Assembly (NCBI GenBank): GCA_021372535.1
Contig: JAJFUH010000052.1
Location: 1-35,342, forward strand
Length of the DNA: 35,342 bases
Direction: 5' to 3'
DNA from: a bacterium
GTDB lineage: Bacteria > Latescibacterota > Latescibacteria > Latescibacterales > Latescibacteraceae
Both the position numbers and the translations under genes were made by a program. Below, piece by piece: positions 1 through 8,238 of the stretch (within the stretch, counting starts at the first letter, position 1; every line of letters begins with the position of its first letter). A model generated the notes under the pieces. It was not told where the DNA came from, did no database searches, and saw only the letters and a list, made by a program, of their open reading frames with translations.

Positions 1-22
1 TGATACCGGAAGTAAAAAAAAC

Positions 23-50
23 ATGGATTCCCGCTTTCGCGGGAATGACG
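23..50. repeat. Hairpin repeat, ATTCCC-N-GGGAAT type (copy 1)
   Basis: An 8-bp perfect stem (ATTCCCGC / GCGGGAAT, 27-34 and 39-46) with a 4-nt loop is preceded by TGG and followed by GACG. A second copy with the same arms and flanks but a different loop lies at 19641-19670. The form resembles dRS3-like intergenic palindromes known from other bacteria. It is non-coding and there is no T-run, so it is not an obvious terminator. Confidence 0.6.
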
Positions 51-116
51 GCTTGGTGCGCAGTTACACAGATTGTATCGAATCACCTTTATAGGGCTCA
101 ATTTCCGAAATATATT

Positions 117-142
117 TCACTGTTTAATCGCCGGAGCAATAT
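117..142 (+). repeat. Dispersed repeat containing CGCCGGAGCAATA (copy 1)
   Basis: The stretch TCACTGTTTAA followed by a CCGGAGCAATA core recurs almost unchanged at 3371-3396, and the core also occurs inverted at 3291-3305. Both direct copies lie shortly upstream of an exported-protein gene (starts 266 and 3413). It could be a mobile-element remnant or a shared leader segment. The sequence alone does not decide. Confidence 0.5.
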
Positions 143-265
143 CTTAATCATTTCGCAGCCCAAGAGAAAGCGATTGAGGAAAAAAGTAAATCAGACTTTA
201 TACCTCGATGCTTGCGTCGAGATAGATATTTCCCATCACGTTTCCGAACATTCGGGAGGTCTGCC

Positions 266-2080
266 ATGAAACGCAGGGAGCTCATGATAAAAGCGGGCAA
301 TGTCGCTGCATTCACACAACTGGCGCCTGTTCTCGCTGCAGGGGTTAAAACGGCCCATGCCGGACAGGCCGGTTCCGCATCCGCGCCCGGAAACGCATCG
401 GTCAGAGTCGCGGATAATAAAGTCCATATCGAAACAAAAACGCTGACCGCGATCATCGACAAAGGTTTCCTCGTCTCGCTGAAAAGTAAAGCCACGGGGG
501 AAGAGTTCATAAAGGGCGTGGATGTCAACCGTTCCGCCGCCCTGCGGATTGTCTATTTTTCGGATGAAACAGTCGGCATCGATGAGGAAAAGTTCGGCAG
601 CATCATAACCCGTCAGCTTTCCGACACAAGGGCGGAGATACTGTTCCAGAGCTGGGACGGCGACGGTGTCATGGCAATCTCGGTCGATCCCGAAACCGGA
701 GACATTCTCGTGGAGCCTTCGGCCTATTCATCGCGGCCGGGGGTACGGGCCTGCCGCTGGTGTCTGACCGGTCTGCGGAACGATCTCCAGCTTGTCGCCC
801 CGTTTTTCCAGGGCGTCAAACTCCCGCTGGACGATCCTCTGATACGGAACAGCCGGTGGGAATGGCCCATGTACTGGGAGGCCGGTCTCGCCATTTTTCA
901 GGCAGGTGAAGGCGGATTCTGGGTCCACACACGGGATGACCGGTACCGGTACAAGGCGCTGAAAGTCGGCTCGGATTCCGAGCCCAATGAAATCGGCCTC
1001 GACAGCGAAGCCTATGGCCCCGTTGACAGTAACCTGAGCGCCGGGGGCATCTGCTGGCGGATCAATGCCTTCCGGGGAGACTGGCATGCGCCCGCGGAAG
1101 AATACCGGACATGGTACTGGCAGGCCTATGATCTGGCTTCGGAAGAGGGGAGACGGCAGCCGTGGATATTCGATGTGAAATTTGCGGTGAGCTGGTGTCC
1201 CGGAAATCCCGACATCCCCGATGCGCTGGCAAAGAAGCTGCCGCCCCGGAATGTGCTTATTCATTATCCGGACTGGCGGACCGATATCTATGACCAGAAT
1301 TATCCCACGTATAAAGCGAGCGACAAGGGGAAAGCATTCATCGAAAAATGCCGGAGCATGGGATTCCGCATCATGCCCCATTTCAATTCGATCGATATGG
1401 ACCCGACGAATCCCGTGTATCCGCTGATCCGTGATTTTCAAATCCGCACCATCGAGAAAAAACAGCTTCTCGGGTGGAGCTGGTACAAAGGCCGGGCTAT
1501 CGGCGTTCCCGAATCGAACTCGAACCGCACGAAAAACCGTGACAAGAATGTCATGGTGAAAGTACATCCTGGTCTGAGCATGTGGCGCTCGATTCTGGGG
1601 GAGAACATACTCGATGCGGCGCAGGAGCTTTCTCTCGACACCGTGTTTATCGATGTGACCCTTCACTCGTATAACCTCTACAACTGCTTCGTTGAGGCGA
1701 CAACGCCTTCCGAGGGCATGAAACGGCTGATTACGCATGTCGCGACGCTCGGGAAAGGTCTCGTTGTCGGCGGTGAAGGACTGAACGAGATTACCGCGCA
1801 GGGCCTGTCTTTTGGGCAGGCGCACCTTTTCAAAAGCTGGCAGGAGTCGGTTGACGGTCTGGAGCGCGCCGGCGGGTGCAACCTCAACGAGGTGCTGTTC
1901 GGAAAACTGTGCCGGACGTTCGGATATTCCAGCCTGAGCGGGCGGAACAAAGACGAGGAGATGCGCATGCGTATTCACCTCGAGCATGGGGCTATTCCGA
2001 CTGTTACGATCAGATCGCCGCAGGATATAAACGACCCCAATCCCGCTGTAAAACGGATGCTTGACAGCGCCGCCGGATGA
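266..2080 (+). CDS. Tat-exported glycoside-hydrolase-like TIM-barrel protein (DUF6259-like)
   Basis: 604 residues, start chosen at ATG 266 because GGGAGGT (254-260) sits 5 nt upstream. A longer in-frame start at 212 has no such site and would put extra residues before the signal. The N-terminus has KRRELMIKAG followed by a hydrophobic stretch and an A-H-A cleavage-like site near residue 30, which reads as a twin-arginine signal. Residues about 45-290 look like a beta-sandwich, and from about 299 (WIFDVKFAVSWCPG, then HYPDWR, HFNSID) the pattern is that of a (beta/alpha)8 barrel as in DUF6259 and related uncharacterised glycosidase-like proteins. Candidate acidic residues are the D in VFIDVT (about 462) and the E in VGGEGLNE (about 502). 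I infer a periplasmic or secreted carbohydrate-active enzyme. Substrate is unknown and the family assignment is from memory of its general look. Confidence 0.7.
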   Translation: MKRRELMIKAGNVAAFTQLAPVLAAGVKTAHAGQAGSASAPGNASVRVADNKVHIETKTLTAIIDKGFLVSLKSKATGEEFIKGVDVNRSAALRIVYFSDETVGIDEEKFGSIITRQLSDTRAEILFQSWDGDGVMAISVDPETGDILVEPSAYSSRPGVRACRWCLTGLRNDLQLVAPFFQGVKLPLDDPLIRNSRWEWPMYWEAGLAIFQAGEGGFWVHTRDDRYRYKALKVGSDSEPNEIGLDSEAYGPVDSNLSAGGICWRINAFRGDWHAPAEEYRTWYWQAYDLASEEGRRQPWIFDVKFAVSWCPGNPDIPDALAKKLPPRNVLIHYPDWRTDIYDQNYPTYKASDKGKAFIEKCRSMGFRIMPHFNSIDMDPTNPVYPLIRDFQIRTIEKKQLLGWSWYKGRAIGVPESNSNRTKNRDKNVMVKVHPGLSMWRSILGENILDAAQELSLDTVFIDVTLHSYNLYNCFVEATTPSEGMKRLITHVATLGKGLVVGGEGLNEITAQGLSFGQAHLFKSWQESVDGLERAGGCNLNEVLFGKLCRTFGYSSLSGRNKDEEMRMRIHLEHGAIPTVTIRSPQDINDPNPAVKRMLDSAAG

Positions 2081-2447
2081 GAGAGTTCAGCGGGGGATGT
2101 GTGTTTTTCGGTATCGGGTGTTAATGGGGAATATTTTTTTTCTGAATATCCCTTTTAATCCGATCTATTCATGATTATTTATAGAACGCGGATTTTTTCA
2201 CAGTGGGCAACCACAGTGGGTTGCCCCTACAATAACCACAGGGAAAAAGCGGACAGGCGAACAGGGAAGCTCCTTCTTTGTTTATAAGGGGGGAAACGAC
2301 GAAGCCGGAGGGATCGATAATAGTGCTGATTTATGGAGATAACCGAATACTTTTTTCACTCTCAAAGGGTATGGTGCCGACACGGACTGTTCACAAATTT
2401 TGATAGAACACGGATGGTTATCGGCAACTGTAAAACGGGGTAAACGA
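2081..2447. repeat. Gene-free repeat patchwork between 2080 and 2448
   Basis: No convincing gene lies here. The stretch holds at least four pieces shared with other intergenic DNA in the window: a copy of the GAACGCGGAT repeat (about 2150-2196), a GGGCAACC hairpin (2205-2226), half of the MITE-like element found at 28457-28668 (about 2270-2352: TATAAGGGGGG, CGAAGCCG, GGGATCGAT, GATAACCG), and another GAACaCGGAT copy (about 2389-2415). I see no clear promoter or terminator. Confidence 0.6.
2205..2226. repeat. GGGCAACC hairpin
   Basis: Perfect 8-bp stem GGGCAACC (2205-2212) and GGTTGCCC (2219-2226) with loop ACAGTG, followed by CCTAC. There is no T-run, so a terminator is unlikely. It lies among dispersed repeats and is probably a REP-like palindrome. 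Confidence 0.55.
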
Positions 2448-3164
2448 TTGTTTCAGCGACCTGTATGGATCATGGCGATCATCGCCGCCGGAACGCTTGT
2501 GGCCGGATGTCTGCCCAATTACTATGCGGGCATCCGCGGCTCTCATGTGCCTCCCATCGCGGCAGCGCCGGTGCGGGATGGGCAGAAGTACCGGCTTATC
2601 GGGATCGACGCCGGCAATGGTACCTCATTTAACAACGGCGAGTATAACCACCTGGCGCGCGCCCGGTTTCTGCTGGCTATATCGGACAGGCGATCCGACA
2701 CGAATCTCGGATTCATGGCTTATCAGGGAAGATACTCCGCGACACACGTGGGTGACTATAACGGCGTCTACGACTACTATGGACTGGCTCCAACGCTGAG
2801 CCATGTCCGGTTCTTTTCGAGACGTCATGTCGATGCGGGAATTGGTGCCCATGTTACGTTTGCCTTCGAAGGCGGTGATTATCTGTCCTTCAGGCGACGG
2901 ACTGACAGAGCGGGCCGTGCGGAGAACGACACAGCCGCGATATCGGCATTCCTGGCACTCTATCCCATGGTGCGGTATCGTCCTGACGACATTTCCAGCC
3001 TGACATTTCAGTTAGCGCTCGGATCGTGGGGACCATTCTCGCCGAGCCTCATGTACCAGAAGAATCGATCGTTTTTCTGGCTTTACTGGATGCCGAATTA
3101 TATGAGCGGGGACACCGTGCATGGCTTTGGCTCGTTTGCGGTCGGTTTCGGTTCGCGGCTTTGA
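2448..3164 (+). CDS. Predicted outer-membrane lipoprotein, unknown function
   Basis: The N-terminus (FQRPVWIMAIIAAGTLVAGC) is a lipoprotein signal with lipobox LVAGC, so the mature protein would start at the cysteine and be lipid-anchored. The start is uncertain. TTG 2448 has GGGG 7 nt upstream and leaves an arginine in the n-region; ATG 2472 lacks a Shine-Dalgarno-like site; TTG 2400 lies inside a dispersed repeat and is unlikely. The mature part (about 220 residues) is rich in aromatic and glycine residues and has alternating hydrophobic segments (TFQLALGSWGPF, HGFGSFAVGFGSRL), which suggests a beta-rich membrane-associated fold. I do not recognise a family. It is flanked by repeats on both sides and shows no clear operon partner. 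Confidence 0.65.
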   Translation: MFQRPVWIMAIIAAGTLVAGCLPNYYAGIRGSHVPPIAAAPVRDGQKYRLIGIDAGNGTSFNNGEYNHLARARFLLAISDRRSDTNLGFMAYQGRYSATHVGDYNGVYDYYGLAPTLSHVRFFSRRHVDAGIGAHVTFAFEGGDYLSFRRRTDRAGRAENDTAAISAFLALYPMVRYRPDDISSLTFQLALGSWGPFSPSLMYQKNRSFFWLYWMPNYMSGDTVHGFGSFAVGFGSRL

Positions 3165-3290
3165 GACTTTGTGTGCCTGATTCATGATCGATGGTGATTT
3201 CCTGTTATTTATAATGGAAGACCTTTCGTTAATGAATAACCTGTGACACAATTAATCACTTGCATGGTGATTATATCGGAGGTTTCTTCA

Positions 3291-3397
3291 ATTATTGCTC
3301 CGGCGAATATATAATGATACTAATATTTGAAATAGATGCCGAAACACGTTCGGCATGACACAATCTTATGTCACTGTTTAACCACCGGAGCAATAAT
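3291..3397. repeat. Inverted CCGGAGCAATAAT pair enclosing a hairpin
   Basis: A perfect 13-bp inverted repeat (3291-3303 and 3385-3397) encloses about 80 bp that contains an 8-bp-stem hairpin, ATGCCGAA / TTCGGCAT (3336-3343 and 3349-3356), followed by GACA. The right arm is part of the repeat also found at 117-142. The unit resembles a tiny non-autonomous insertion. It ends just before the ribosome binding site of the gene starting at 3413. Confidence 0.5.
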
Positions 3398-3412
3398 AAA
3401 GGACTCGTAACC

Positions 3413-5419
3413 ATGAAAAACCGGTCTCTGCTTTATCTGATCGCCCTGTCGGTGCTGTATTCGTTTTTTTTCTGTTTACCGGTCTACTCTGCCGGACATC
3501 AGGAATGGCTGAACCGTCTGATCCCGCTCCCCAAGGAAATTCGTTTTGATGGCGAGATTACCGTGGCGGTGAAGGATGTCTCCGTATGTCTGCGCCCCGG
3601 CGCCGGGCCGGTGGAACGTAACGCGGCGGAAGAGCTGGCCTCGCTCCTCGGAACGAATATAAGGACATCGACGGGAGCGGGGAAATTCGAGATTGTCATC
3701 GGTATGGTTGACAGTCGCGGTACAGTCATGGGTATTAACCTCGCCGGAGAAACGGAGCGTCTGAAAACACTCCCCAACAGCGAGCAGGCATACGTGATCC
3801 GCAGGAAGGAATCGAACAGGCTTGTCCTCGCGGGAATCGATGAGCGCGGGGTTTATTACGCCGTTCAAACGCTCGAACAGCTCCTCGGAAACCGGTTCGA
3901 CAGGGGTATGGTGACCATACCGCTTGCTGAGGTTACGGACTGGCCCGACCTGAAATACCGGGGAATGTGGGACGATACCTTTCCCGCCGATCAGATCGAA
4001 TGGATGGCTTCCCTCAAGATGAACCTCGTCGACTGCCTTACGAATCTCACTGTCGATGAGGACGGCCACGGCAGGGTTACCGCGATACCATCGAAAGGGC
4101 CGACAGAGATCGAGGGCGTCGATTTCCCGACATTCTGCGCCAGGCATGCCGTGCACTTCGTTCCCATCATTCTCCACCTCAGTCACCTGGAACGCACGGG
4201 TATCTACAAGAAATATCCCGATCTCATAGGCCGCGGCGCAACGATCGATGACCGGTTCATCCCCCCCTGCGCAAACAGACCGGAACTCGCCGCCGTACTG
4301 GCCGACTGGATGGAAGCGCTGGCGGGACAACCCTCTGTCGACGAGATTTCCATATGGCTCAGCGAAGTCGAACAGCAGTGCGACTGCGAGGAATGCCGCA
4401 AGGCCGGACAGTATGTCATGGAAACGCGGGCGATTCTCAAGGCGTACGAGCGGGCTCGGGTGAAATACCCTAACCTTCGAATCCGTATACTGCTGACACA
4501 GGGCAGCTATCCGACCAACGAAAAGATTCTGGCGGAGATTCCCGGAGATGTCGGGGTCGTTTATTATCACGGCGAGAAAACGTACGATTCCTCCCGCGAG
4601 CCGATGATATATTTTCCGCTGCGTGAGTATGCGGCGCGCGGACGGATGCTGGGAGTCTGTCCGCAGCTCACCGTTTCCTGGGCAGTCGTGTGCCCGTGGA
4701 GTTCCCCCCAGTTTGTCAGGGCGCGGATGAACGAATATGTCGACAAAGGTTTGACCCTCCTGAGCGCCTATGCCACTCCGAACCTCATGCTGTACGAATT
4801 CAATATCGCCGCCGCAGCGGAGTGGTCATGGAACGCGCACGGCCGTTCCGAACGGGATTTTGCACTCGCATGGGTGACGCGCAGGGGAATGAAGAATCCC
4901 GGGGCCGCCGCTGATTGGGCTGTTCTTCTCGGCTCGGTATCGTGGGATATCTACGGTTCGGCGGTACCCTTCAACTTTGTGCCCGGTTTCGGAATTACCC
5001 GTCGCATGATCGAAAATCGTGTCAGACCGATACTCGGCGAAGATATGTTCCGGTATTTTCCCACGACCGGGGATTTCGACAGGGCGCTGGAAAAGTGTGA
5101 CCGTGCGCTCGCGATTGCCCGTACCCTCGATGATCCGAAGATTCTCGAAGAAACGACGGTTGTCAGGGGATATATCGTGATGGCCCGTGAAATCTACGAG
5201 ATAACGGAACGGATTTCAGGGGGTGTCGCTCCGGATGACAGCGTGCGGAAAGAGATTGAAATGCATCTCGAAAAACTCACCGGGGCATGCAGCGGCACCA
5301 ACGATGCGTTGAAACGATGGGAAGCGCTTTTCGGTGAAGGTGCGGGCGGCGGACGGTTTACCGGCACGCTCAAACTGTCGGAAGACATCACGGCGATGAT
5401 ACGGGAATCGATACGCTGA
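3413..5419 (+). CDS. Exported GH20-like glycoside hydrolase family protein
   Basis: 668 residues. ATG 3413 is preceded by AAAGGA (3398-3403). The N-terminus is a classical signal peptide (KNR, a hydrophobic run with FFFCL, cleavage near YSA). Residues about 30-190 match the N-terminal alpha/beta domain of beta-hexosaminidases (IPLPKEIRF, then IDERGVYYAVQTLEQLL), followed by YRGMWDDTFPADQIEWMASLKMN, the entry into a GH20-like barrel. The usual GH20 acid pair in GGDE is not present. The equivalent place seems to read IWLSEVEQQCDCEEC, with a CxCxxC motif as in DUF4838-type proteins. I infer a periplasmic or secreted sugar-processing protein, perhaps with altered catalysis or a non-hexosaminidase substrate. 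Its neighbours are also exported and sugar-related, but spacing argues against one operon. Confidence 0.7.
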   Translation: MKNRSLLYLIALSVLYSFFFCLPVYSAGHQEWLNRLIPLPKEIRFDGEITVAVKDVSVCLRPGAGPVERNAAEELASLLGTNIRTSTGAGKFEIVIGMVDSRGTVMGINLAGETERLKTLPNSEQAYVIRRKESNRLVLAGIDERGVYYAVQTLEQLLGNRFDRGMVTIPLAEVTDWPDLKYRGMWDDTFPADQIEWMASLKMNLVDCLTNLTVDEDGHGRVTAIPSKGPTEIEGVDFPTFCARHAVHFVPIILHLSHLERTGIYKKYPDLIGRGATIDDRFIPPCANRPELAAVLADWMEALAGQPSVDEISIWLSEVEQQCDCEECRKAGQYVMETRAILKAYERARVKYPNLRIRILLTQGSYPTNEKILAEIPGDVGVVYYHGEKTYDSSREPMIYFPLREYAARGRMLGVCPQLTVSWAVVCPWSSPQFVRARMNEYVDKGLTLLSAYATPNLMLYEFNIAAAAEWSWNAHGRSERDFALAWVTRRGMKNPGAAADWAVLLGSVSWDIYGSAVPFNFVPGFGITRRMIENRVRPILGEDMFRYFPTTGDFDRALEKCDRALAIARTLDDPKILEETTVVRGYIVMAREIYEITERISGGVAPDDSVRKEIEMHLEKLTGACSGTNDALKRWEALFGEGAGGGRFTGTLKLSEDITAMIRESIR

Positions 5420-5558
5420 TTTGGTGTGCATGTGAAACAGGTATTTTTTCATCGCCTTATAAAAAATGAATTTTATTATGTGTCTGTTTTCGATATTATA
5501 TCGTCATGAATTATGGTTTTTCACTATAACACACCTTTATATGAAAGGCGGATACCGT

Positions 5559-6116
5559 ATGCATACAAAGCTTTTAAAATGTGCATTGATTGCCGGCACC
5601 CTGATCATGATTGTCTCCATGAATTCATTTGCTCAGAACCAGTCACCCGTGCGTATTGTATTCGATAAAAATTCACCGAGAATCGATATTGTCACCGGCA
5701 AACAGTTACCCAATTACACACAAGCCCAGCGGGGCAGTATTCAGTTCTACTACGGAAGGCTCGATAAACCCGAAGAAGGTTTCTGGTATTTCTTCGATGG
5801 CCGGAGCTTTCAGAACATCAAAAGTGTAGCGCTCATTCGGAAAATCCCTGCCCTGGGCGCATGGGCGATTCTCGGCGGCGGAGGATGGCAGGGTTCCGAT
5901 AATACCGAGGTGCAAACCAATCCCATATCCATCTGTGAAATCGAGCACCATGCGGTTTCTTTCATTCCGATAAATCCTTCGACCAATAAACCCGATCCAA
6001 AGGTGTATGTGCTGCTCGACGATTTATACATGATTCAATGGAAAGACAACATCAATCACTGGGTGGCGAACAGATCACAGTCGGAACTGGATTCCCAGCA
6101 GGGTATTTTTTATTGA
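5559..6116 (+). CDS. Small secreted protein of unknown function
   Basis: 185 residues. ATG 5559 (MHTKLLKCALIAGTLIMIVSMNSFAQ) gives a clean signal peptide with cleavage near SFA-Q, and AAAGG (5544-5548) lies about 10 nt upstream. An in-frame ATG at 5541 is the alternative. The mature part has WYFFDGRSF, ILGGGGWQG and a C-terminal region with ISICEIEHHAVSFIPINP, and looks beta-rich. I recognise no family. It is 65 nt upstream of the first ThuA-like gene and co-directional, so it may share a transcript with 6182-7030 and 7129-7983, which end at one terminator. Confidence 0.6.
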   Translation: MHTKLLKCALIAGTLIMIVSMNSFAQNQSPVRIVFDKNSPRIDIVTGKQLPNYTQAQRGSIQFYYGRLDKPEEGFWYFFDGRSFQNIKSVALIRKIPALGAWAILGGGGWQGSDNTEVQTNPISICEIEHHAVSFIPINPSTNKPDPKVYVLLDDLYMIQWKDNINHWVANRSQSELDSQQGIFY

Positions 6117-6181
6117 CCGGGAAGCCCATGAACACCGTATGGGCATTTGTGCGGAATTTGAATTCATTCAGGAGAACATAC

Positions 6182-7030
6182 ATGGATATATCACACAAGC
6201 ACTCGCGAAGAACCGTTCTGAAAACAGGAATTGCCGCCGCTGCGGCTGCGGCATTCACTCCTCCCGAAGCGAACGCTCTATTGCCTGAACCTGAGCCGAA
6301 GAAACCGGGAGAGCTCAAGATTGTCGGCGCGATGGGGCATGATTACAGGCTGGAATCAAGTATCCGGCCTGTCATGACCCATATAAAAAACGCCCGTGTC
6401 TGGTTTGCGCGGTGGTATGGTCCCATTACGCCCGAACTCCTCAGCGATACCGATCTGCTCATTACCTACTATGCCGGCGATTCCTTCGAATGGAGCCCGA
6501 GCGGTCTTGCCGACACCTCGGGAACAAAGAGAGCGAGCCTGTACAACGAGGAAAATATTGCGGCAATAAAGGATAATGTAATAAACCGCGGCATGGGCTG
6601 GATTGCAGTCCACAACACACCCTGGTTTACCGGCGATGAGCTCAATACCCTCCTCGGAGCCGATTGCCTGCTCCACCGTGAAATTCAGCCCGTTATCATC
6701 TGTAACCTCAATCAGAATCATCCCATCACTCAGGGCATCGAACCATTCATCATACAGCTCGACGAACAGTTCGGTTTATTCCTGAGGAATCCCGACGATC
6801 CCGATGTTACGGTGCTGTTCAGAAGCCAGGGGGTGCACGACAAACGCTGGACAATTCAGGGAATCTGCTCTCAACGGGGCAAAGGCAGAATTGTCACGCT
6901 GACTCCGGGACATTACGAATGGACATGGTACCAGGTTCAGTATCAGGAGATACTGTGGCGCGCCGCACACTGGTCGATGAACCTTGCTATCGAACCGTTT
7001 TTCAGGAATTTTGATAACTTTATCTGGTAG
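6182..7030 (+). CDS. Tat-exported ThuA-like domain protein (paralogue 1)
   Basis: 282 residues. ATG 6182 has AGGAG (6170-6174) 7 nt upstream. The N-terminus HSRRTVLKTGIAAAAAAAF is a standard twin-arginine signal. The body shows the ThuA/trehalose-utilisation fold pattern of class I glutamine-amidotransferase-like proteins: DTDLLITYYAG, NRGMGWIAVHNTPW, HREIQPVIICNLNQNHPITQGIE, DEQFGLF, GKGRIVTLTPGHYEWTW, and ILWRAAHWSMN at the end. ThuA-like domains occur in sugar catabolism clusters, but their reaction is often undefined. The adjacent gene 7129-7983 is a diverged paralogue with the same motifs, which points to tandem duplication. Confidence 0.8.
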   Translation: MDISHKHSRRTVLKTGIAAAAAAAFTPPEANALLPEPEPKKPGELKIVGAMGHDYRLESSIRPVMTHIKNARVWFARWYGPITPELLSDTDLLITYYAGDSFEWSPSGLADTSGTKRASLYNEENIAAIKDNVINRGMGWIAVHNTPWFTGDELNTLLGADCLLHREIQPVIICNLNQNHPITQGIEPFIIQLDEQFGLFLRNPDDPDVTVLFRSQGVHDKRWTIQGICSQRGKGRIVTLTPGHYEWTWYQVQYQEILWRAAHWSMNLAIEPFFRNFDNFIW

Positions 7031-7128
7031 AAAAATCGACATGGAATATCGGTGATTGCCGGTAATCGGGGAAAAGTGACACGACAATCATTATAATCCA
7101 TAATTACTAATATATTTTGGAGGTTACA

Positions 7129-7983
7129 ATGGATTCAACCGATAAAGAAAGAAGACGGGGTGTTATCGGAGCCGGTCTTGCATCACTGGCTGCGGCCACG
7201 CTTTCAACTCAGGCCGCACATGCCGCCCTCAAGCCCAAAGCTCCCGGAGAAACGAAGGTTGTCGCAATTTTCGGTACGACCGCCTTGAATAACGGGATCG
7301 GGCATGAAATATGTGTCCGCAGGATATTCGAGTCAAAAAAGGACTGGCGGCTTATATTTGTCCGGGCAAACAAGTTTTTTACACCTTCGCTCATCAGCGA
7401 TGCCGATCTTCTCATCACCTGCCGTGACGGGGGAGAGGACCCCATCGACCTGTGCGCCGAAAACGCGGGTGTGGCCGATGCGATTGTCCCGGGCGGGACT
7501 CTCTGGACCGATACGAATGTAAAGGCTGTCATCGACAATGTCAAAAACCGGGGCATGGGACTGCTCGCGCTCCATAATTCGGTCGCCGCCGGAAACAGGA
7601 AGTTCGTGGATTTCCTCGATGTCAAGGAGGAACTGCCGCACGAGTTCGAGCCCCTGTGGGTCACGCATGTGAACAGAGACCATCCGATAACGAAAGGGGT
7701 CGGAAAGTTCCTGATAGCACTCGACGAACAGTTTGCCGTTATTATCAAGTCCGAATCCACCGCGACTCTTTTCGAGACGACTGCGATCCACGAGAAACGT
7801 CAGACTGTGAGCGGATGGGCGCTGGAAAGCGGAAAAGGGAGAATCGTCGGTCTCCTGCCGGGAAGCACGGTTCATGCTTATCAGGCACCGGAATACCAGA
7901 CGATTCTGTGGCGTGCCGCGCATTGGGCCATGAACCGTGAGATTCCGCAGTACCCGAATGCGAAAAACAGGTATTATTCATGA
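7129..7983 (+). CDS. Tat-exported ThuA-like domain protein (paralogue 2)
   Basis: 284 residues. ATG 7129 is chosen because TTGGAGG (7117-7122) is an ideal ribosome binding site 6 nt upstream. KERRRGVIGAGLASLAAATL is a twin-arginine-like signal ending near AHA. Motifs match its neighbour in order: DADLLITCRDGG, NRGMGLLALHNS, VTHVNRDHPITKGV, DEQFAVI, GKGRIVGLLPGS, ILWRAAHWAMN. In the first paralogue HNTPW stands where this one has HNSVA, so substrate preference may differ. A TATAAT lies in the 98-nt gap (about 7093-7098) without a good -35, so it may be co-transcribed or have its own weak promoter. A strong terminator follows at 8003-8040. Confidence 0.8.
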   Translation: MDSTDKERRRGVIGAGLASLAAATLSTQAAHAALKPKAPGETKVVAIFGTTALNNGIGHEICVRRIFESKKDWRLIFVRANKFFTPSLISDADLLITCRDGGEDPIDLCAENAGVADAIVPGGTLWTDTNVKAVIDNVKNRGMGLLALHNSVAAGNRKFVDFLDVKEELPHEFEPLWVTHVNRDHPITKGVGKFLIALDEQFAVIIKSESTATLFETTAIHEKRQTVSGWALESGKGRIVGLLPGSTVHAYQAPEYQTILWRAAHWAMNREIPQYPNAKNRYYS

Positions 7984-8002
7984 TCTGTTGACGATATGAA
8001 GA

Positions 8003-8040
8003 AAGCATCCGGGAAATGTACTTTTCCGGATGCTTTTTTT
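8003..8040 (+). terminator. Rho-independent terminator after the ThuA-like genes
   Basis: The stem AAGCATCCGG pairs with CCGGATGCTT (8003-8012 with the arm ending about 8035), extended by a few A-T pairs and one G-T pair, with a short loop, then T7 (8034-8040). It lies 20 nt after the stop of the plus-strand gene ending at 7983. Confidence 0.9.
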
Positions 8041-8182
8041 ACACATTACAACAAAAAACATGCCTGCTGAGAGGATAGAAGATACTGAAAAATGTCCTAT
8101 ATTTAACTTCAGTCCGTTCGGCAAATCAGGAGAGATGGATTTTCGGATTGCCGTAACGCACTTTCTCCGGTCAATTGCCTTT

Positions 8183-8217
8183 TAATACAAAAACGCCGCC
8201 CGGTTCGGGCGGCGTTT
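8183..8217 (-). terminator. Rho-independent terminator for the minus-strand gene 8239-11187
   Basis: A perfect 12-bp stem (AAACGCCGCCCG at 8191-8202, CGGGCGGCGTTT at 8206-8217) with a 3-nt loop. On the minus strand it ends in TTTTTG, which fits termination of the gene that stops at 8239. Confidence 0.9.
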
Positions 8218-8238
8218 CGTGCTTATGGGGGGATATCT

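Noticed and set aside
728-1987. 419-codon minus-strand open frame inside the glycosidase-like gene
   Set aside because: Antisense shadow of 266-2080, with proline- and arginine-rich composition and no initiation signal.
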